Shown in pieces: positions 59,988-64,000 of a stretch of 64,000 nt of DNA; positions within the stretch are counted from its first letter, which is position 1, and every line of letters starts with the position of its first letter. The DNA comes from JBALVT01 sp045110675. Its GTDB lineage: Bacteria; Pseudomonadota; Gammaproteobacteria; Pseudomonadales; Halieaceae. The stretch is from the NCBI GenBank assembly GCA_045110675.1, contig JBGCGJ010000015.1, positions 1 through 64,000 on the forward strand. The letters are read 5' to 3'. The position numbers and the translations under genes were made by a program. Under the pieces are notes generated by a model. That model was not told the origin of the DNA. It searched no databases and saw nothing but the letters and a program-made list of their open reading frames with translations.

Positions 59988-60338
59988 ATGTTTTTTAAAA
60001 CCCCAGATGATTCGAATGCAAAAGTCAGCGGTTACAGCGCACTTCGGCATCTGCTGATTTTCCAGTTGAAGTTAGCTGCAGATGCACTTCGGGATCTGTT
60101 CATGAGTCCCGTAAGCGTGCTGGTCTTTTTTGTAGACGCGCTGCGAAAACCTGCTCTGGAAGACAGTTTGTACTTGAGACTAATGCTGTTGGGCCGAAAA
60201 TCTGATCAGGTCATTAACCTGTTTGATGAGCACCGCGATGCTGGCCACTTTACGGTGGATGAGGCGGTAGAAGAACTTGCCAGAAGGGCCGCTGCGGCAA
60301 AGGCCAAACACAGCAGTTCTAGTTCAGGTGCTGATTGA
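59988..60338 (+). CDS. Small uncharacterised protein
   Basis: 116 residues from the ATG at 59988, with GAGGAG upstream. The first half is hydrophobic/amphipathic (HLLIFQLKLAADALRDLFMS then PVSVLVFFVDALRK), and the C-terminus is Ala/Lys/Ser-rich and probably flexible. No family is recognised. It lies 30 bp after trhO on the same strand and overlaps the convergent protease gene by 20 bp. Confidence 0.68.
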   Translation: MFFKTPDDSNAKVSGYSALRHLLIFQLKLAADALRDLFMSPVSVLVFFVDALRKPALEDSLYLRLMLLGRKSDQVINLFDEHRDAGHFTVDEAVEELARRAAAAKAKHSSSSSGAD

Positions 60339-61131
60339 GAGCGCTGCGGAATCCCGTTACAGGAATAAAAGTGCTCAGTTCTTCGCCGTCCCCTTGAGAT
60401 ATTACACCGCTTAGTCTCGGTTCGCCGGCTGAGGTTAATTGAACAACCGCACCACCCGAGGCGCCGCGGAATGCTCTGCAGTTGGTGTTGCTGCTGTTTG
60501 GAGTGTGAAGCGTGACTGCACAGCTCGGATCATAGGTTAGCAATGCTCCGCCTTGACCCAGGCCCGGGTCCGAAGAGTATCCCGCCATACTGATCAATGT
60601 TTCGATGCTGGCTCTATCCGGGTGAATAAGCAATGGCAGCACGCGCTCTGCTGCCACGGGTTTTTGCAGTCGGAGAATGGCCCAGTCAGCGTGCATGCTT
60701 CCTCCATCTGCAAGACGATGTACCAGCGCGGAAATGGGGTTCTCGGAACTCGGTAGCAAAGTAAAAGTGATATCTTTACTGAGGTCTGTATAGAACTCCA
60801 GGCAGTGCCACGCAGTGACAATGGTGTCGGCTGATTTCTTTCCTGGTCTTGAAATCAACGTCGCACTGCAGTCTTCGCGGTGATTGCGGCGCTGCCCCTC
60901 AATTATTTTGATACTGGGAACCTTTAGCTTACCAACGGCCGCGAGCCACTTCGGTGAGGTGTTTGAAAATATTTTGCGGGAATCGGCTTTGTCATCTACG
61001 GCGGTAATCTCAGCTATTGCGTTTGAGGAACAACAAAAGAGCGAGATCAAAAGCACTATTGGGAGATGCGCTATTGGAATGGGTTGCGGTTTAATGATGA
61101 AAATCTCTTCTTGGCATAACAATCTGATCAA
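60319..61131 (-). CDS. Secreted trypsin-like serine protease
   Basis: 270 residues with an N-terminal signal region (IVLLISLFCCSSNAIAE). The catalytic triad is visible: His in TAWHCLEF, Asp in HADWAILRL and Ser in RAFRGASGGAVVQ. Several Cys residues could form disulphides. It fits the S1 family in the periplasm or secreted. The substrate is unknown. Confidence 0.82.
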   Translation of the reverse strand: MIRLLCQEEIFIIKPQPIPIAHLPIVLLISLFCCSSNAIAEITAVDDKADSRKIFSNTSPKWLAAVGKLKVPSIKIIEGQRRNHREDCSATLISRPGKKSADTIVTAWHCLEFYTDLSKDITFTLLPSSENPISALVHRLADGGSMHADWAILRLQKPVAAERVLPLLIHPDRASIETLISMAGYSSDPGLGQGGALLTYDPSCAVTLHTPNSSNTNCRAFRGASGGAVVQLTSAGEPRLSGVISQGDGEELSTFIPVTGFRSALNQHLN

Positions 61132-61285
61132 GGCGTGATAACTACTTCTTGGCCTCGGAGTGCCTCGGGACTAGCATTGAAGACATTGGCAACGGGACGC
61201 GAAACGAATAGTAGGCCAACGTGCTGCTGGATGCCAGTCGCGACTCTGAAGCGGTTTTCCCACAGGATTTTTTGAGAGGTAAAAT

Positions 61286-62149
61286 ATGAGCCACCCCCGG
61301 GGTAAGATTGCGGTTGTTACCGGCGCAAGTCGTGGTGCTGGTAAGGGTATAGCCCTGGCACTAGGTGCGGCAGGCGCGACGGTCTATGTCACCGGGCGCA
61401 GTCATCTCGAAGGGGATGCGCCGCTGCCGGGTACTGTAGGAGCAACGGCCGAAGCGGTTACCGCCGCGGGCGGCCGCGGAATCGCAGTGCACTGCGACCA
61501 TTCAGATGATCTCCAGCTAGCGGCATTATTTGAGCAGGTGGCACGCGAGCACGGTCATTTGGACATTCTGGTTAACAACGCCACCTGCCTGCCAGACGAG
61601 CTGACCCAGAAGGGCCCCTTCTGGGAAAAACCCCTGGCGATTACCGAGCTTTGGAATGTTGGGCTACGCTCGCACTACAGTGCCACCTGGTATGCGGCGC
61701 GTTTGTTGATTGCGGCTGATCGAGGGTTGGTGGTCAATACCTCATCGTTCGGTGGGCGCATCTATATGCACGGCCCAGCCTACGGTGCGGGAAAAGCAGC
61801 GGTGGACAAGATGGCCCACGATATGGCCGTAGACTTTAAGCCTTTCAATGTTGCCGTCGTGTCTATTTGGATGGGCTTGTTGCTAACGGAACGAACCCAA
61901 GCGGTGTTTGCCGCTGACCCGGACATGTATCGAGATCTCGCGGCGACGGCCGAACATCCCGAATTTACCGGTCGCGTAATAGAAGCCTTGTATAGCGACC
62001 CCGAACTGATCGAAAAATCCGGCATGGTTTGGATCGGCGCTGAGCTGGGTGAGGAGTACGGCATCCTGGATGTCAATAATCAGGCTCCCGCCTCACACAG
62101 AGCGTTCTTCGGTGAACCCACGACTTTCGGGGATGCAGTGGTTGAATAA
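61286..62149 (+). CDS. Short-chain dehydrogenase/reductase
   Basis: 287 residues. Cofactor loop TGASRGAGKGIALALG, NNAT in place of NNAG, catalytic Ser in NTSSFGG, and YGAGK as the YxxxK motif, so all catalytic residues are present. It resembles DHRS1-like SDRs. Position just upstream of the HsaA-like gene suggests a steroid or aromatic catabolic role. GAGAGGT precedes the ATG. Confidence 0.87.
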   Translation: MSHPRGKIAVVTGASRGAGKGIALALGAAGATVYVTGRSHLEGDAPLPGTVGATAEAVTAAGGRGIAVHCDHSDDLQLAALFEQVAREHGHLDILVNNATCLPDELTQKGPFWEKPLAITELWNVGLRSHYSATWYAARLLIAADRGLVVNTSSFGGRIYMHGPAYGAGKAAVDKMAHDMAVDFKPFNVAVVSIWMGLLLTERTQAVFAADPDMYRDLAATAEHPEFTGRVIEALYSDPELIEKSGMVWIGAELGEEYGILDVNNQAPASHRAFFGEPTTFGDAVVE

Positions 62150-62283
62150 TCACCTACTGGATACCCTAAATGGATGATGTAAAGGGGTTTGCTCTGCCGT
62201 ATAAATAGCATCCTAGATCTTTGCCGGTCAAGCCGGGACAGCGAACTGGCAGTTAACATACTCCAATTTGAAAAGGTGAAACT

Positions 62284-63474
62284 ATGAATGCTTACAGCTT
62301 AGAATCCCCCAGGGCACAATCCCTGCTGGAGGCCGCACGTGCTATGGGGACTGTCCTACGCGAACGAGCTCCGCAGTGTAAGGCAGACGGGCAGGTGCCC
62401 AGGGAAACCATTGCAGATTTTCACGAAGCCGGATTTTTTAAGGTTCTGCAACCCGAGCAGTGGGGCGGTTATGCCATGGATCCGCAGGTTTTTTATGCGA
62501 TAGGTCTGGAGGTTGCCAAGCACTGTATGTCCAGCGCCTGGGTGCTGGGCGTGGTGGCAGTTCACAACTGGCAGTTGGCGGTGTTTGATGATCAGGCGGC
62601 GCAAGATGTCTGGTCTGAAGACCCTACCACATTGATTTCCTCTTCCTACGCTCCGGTTGGAAAAGTTGAAGTGGTTGACGGCGGTTATCGCCTTAGCGGT
62701 CGCTGGAGTTTTTCCAGTGGTTCTGCGCACTGTAAGTGGGCATTTCTTGGTGCAGTCGTTCCAACGCCTGAAGCCCCGTTTGATATGGCCAATTACCGCA
62801 CATTTTTGGTGCCTATTAGCGACTATGAAATTGTCGATAACTGGGATGTTGTTGGCTTGCAAGGAACCGGCAGTAACGACATCGTAGTGGACGACGTCTT
62901 TGTCCCTGAACATCGAACGCATAAATCCATGGACGGCTTTTTGTGTGACAACCCCGGCAATGCGGTCAATACAGCTCCGCTTTACCGCATGCCCTTTATG
63001 CAGGTCTTTGTTCGCGCGGTCTGCACTGCATCCTTGGGTGCAATTGAAGGATCTCTCGAAGCGTTTATCGAAGTGGCCAAAACCCGCCGTGTTGGCCCCA
63101 ACAAGATGAGTGATGATCCCTTTGCCCGGGTATTGGCAGCTCAGGTAAAAGCCTCCATCGAGGAAATGAAACTCACTTTGTTCCGCAACTTTGACGCCAT
63201 GATGGAGTGCAACAGAAATGGTGTACCGATTCCGATCGACGATCGCATCCGGTATCGCTATGACTCTGCGGTGGTTGCAGATCGCTGCCTGGAGCTGTCT
63301 TCAAAGATGCTGAAAGCCTCTGGCAGCGGCGGTATTCGCGTCGGCAGTGAGTTGCTGGCGCGCCATTTAGATATTCTTGCCAGTCAGGCTCACGTAGCAA
63401 ATAATGTAAATCCTTTCGGCGTGAATTTGGGCGGCACAATATTTGGTGCTGAAAACGCTGACTATGCGATTTAG
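62284..63474 (+). CDS. HsaA-like flavin-dependent monooxygenase, oxygenase component
   Basis: 396 residues with an acyl-CoA-dehydrogenase fold. Segments LQPEQWGGYAMDPQVFYAIG, LISSSYAPVGKVEVVDGGYR and DVVGLQGTGSNDIVVDDVF correspond closely to remembered HsaA of Mycobacterium tuberculosis (394 residues). That enzyme hydroxylates the phenolic ring A (3-HSA) during steroid degradation with a flavin reductase HsaB. The next gene is a meta-cleavage-product hydrolase, as in steroid clusters. The reductase is not in the window. Confidence 0.83.
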   Translation: MNAYSLESPRAQSLLEAARAMGTVLRERAPQCKADGQVPRETIADFHEAGFFKVLQPEQWGGYAMDPQVFYAIGLEVAKHCMSSAWVLGVVAVHNWQLAVFDDQAAQDVWSEDPTTLISSSYAPVGKVEVVDGGYRLSGRWSFSSGSAHCKWAFLGAVVPTPEAPFDMANYRTFLVPISDYEIVDNWDVVGLQGTGSNDIVVDDVFVPEHRTHKSMDGFLCDNPGNAVNTAPLYRMPFMQVFVRAVCTASLGAIEGSLEAFIEVAKTRRVGPNKMSDDPFARVLAAQVKASIEEMKLTLFRNFDAMMECNRNGVPIPIDDRIRYRYDSAVVADRCLELSSKMLKASGSGGIRVGSELLARHLDILASQAHVANNVNPFGVNLGGTIFGAENADYAI

Positions 63475-63543
63475 AGGCCGACCAGGCTATTGAGAGGCTG
63501 TTGCGATTTACACCGTTGTTGAGGTTCTGCGAAGGAATAAGAT

Positions 63544-64000
63544 ATGGGAATGAATGGGCTACTACCTGAGGGTCACTATGCGGACTGTGCTAATGGTTAC
63601 CGCATGCACTACATCGATGAGGGAAATGGTGACGTTGTTGTGTTTCTTCACGGCTCGGGCCCAGGGGCGAGTGGACACAGTAATTTCAAAGGAAATTACC
63701 CTTACCTCGTGGATGCGGGTTATCGCTGCCTGGTACCTGATTTAGTGGGCTACGGCTTCTCGGATAAACCCGATGATGTCGATCATCCACTGTCTTTTTT
63801 TGTGGAGTGCGTAAAACAGACTCTGGATTGTGCCGGTGTAGATCGCTGTACCTTGGTGGGCAACTCCCTGGGCGGCGCTATCGCATTGGGCCTGACGCTT
63901 GATTATCCGGATCTGGTCGAGAAATTAATCCTCATGGCACCCGGCGGATTAAGTGAATTGCCTGAATATCAGGCTATGCCCGGTATGCAAAAGATATTTC
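63544..64000 (+). CDS. Alpha/beta hydrolase, meta-cleavage-product hydrolase type (3' end beyond window)
   Basis: 152 codons are visible from the ATG at 63544 (GAAGGAAT upstream). The oxyanion-loop motif is HGSGPGASGHSNFKGN and the nucleophile elbow is GNSLGG, both typical of BphD/XylF/HsaD hydrolases of C-C bonds. With the HsaA-like gene upstream it is likely HsaD-like, acting after ring cleavage. The catalytic Asp and His lie beyond the edge. Confidence 0.85.
   Translation, partial: MGMNGLLPEGHYADCANGYRMHYIDEGNGDVVVFLHGSGPGASGHSNFKGNYPYLVDAGYRCLVPDLVGYGFSDKPDDVDHPLSFFVECVKQTLDCAGVDRCTLVGNSLGGAIALGLTLDYPDLVEKLILMAPGGLSELPEYQAMPGMQKIF

Noticed and set aside
1..64000. tRNA, rRNA, CRISPR, prophage or insertion sequence
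   Set aside because: Scanning by eye found no T-loop/cloverleaf outside coding regions, no regularly spaced repeats and no transposase or integrase.

Overview
The window reads as chromosomal DNA of a marine-type gammaproteobacterium, most likely from the Cellvibrionales/Spongiibacteraceae/Halieaceae neighbourhood. This is inferred from gene content and was not tested by a search. The supporting genes are valS-holC-pepA divergent from lptF-lptG, a full-length RapA, BolA/TrhO, a WS/DGAT lipid-storage acyltransferase, and steroid/aromatic catabolism genes scattered among housekeeping genes. Base composition looks even. I see no tRNA, rRNA, CRISPR array, phage or insertion sequence.

Layout. 1-9932 is catabolic and accessory: a DUF1214 protein running off the left edge, a zinc alcohol dehydrogenase, a minus-strand HxlR regulator / methyltransferase / exported D-2-hydroxyacid dehydrogenase operon, a divergent operon of an atypical SDR, an HCCA-isomerase-like protein and a molybdopterin oxidoreductase, then a hipBA module. 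9942-13114 holds a B12-binding radical SAM protein and an MFS exporter. 13248-16764 is an envelope-stress module: a secreted His/Tyr-rich repeat protein divergent from a glycine-zipper protein, a PepSY protein, and a PhoP/PhoQ-like response regulator and kinase. The two divergent promoters carry matching response-regulator boxes. 16771-18886 has an LLM-class flavin oxidoreductase, a ketosteroid isomerase with its catalytic residues intact, and a secreted NTF2-like protein. 18883-24109 is RapA, TatD, YaiI and a LysR regulator. Divergent from the LysR gene is a terminated, apparently non-coding transcript.

24342-39117 looks like a dedicated uptake and breakdown island: a MalT-type LuxR regulator, hydantoinase/oxoprolinase, DUF917 protein, TonB receptor, two Lrp/AsnC regulators, a long Cys/Met-type PLP enzyme, a homoserine-dehydrogenase-like enzyme, an aldehyde dehydrogenase broken by an internal deletion, and a branched-chain aminotransferase. 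The substrate is unknown; an amino-acid-like or (thio)hydantoin-like compound is a guess.

39288-46474 holds an EAL plus HD-GYP pair, a WS/DGAT with a histone-H1-like lysine-rich tail, a methyltransferase, a TetR regulator, a membrane-anchored cold-shock-domain protein and a normal Csp. 46572-61131 is mostly housekeeping: valS, holC, pepA, lptFG, RDD protein, a second two-component system, an AraC regulator, bolA, trhO and a secreted protease. The right edge (61286-64000) begins a catabolic operon with an SDR, an HsaA-like flavin monooxygenase and a meta-cleavage-product hydrolase, which fits steroid-ring degradation and agrees with the ketosteroid isomerase at 17.8 kb.

The most interesting signals are the paired PhoP-type boxes (13827-13886), the structured candidate sRNA (24162-24307), the uptake/catabolism island with its decayed aldehyde dehydrogenase, the HxlR and HipB operator palindromes, and the lysine-rich tail on the acyltransferase.
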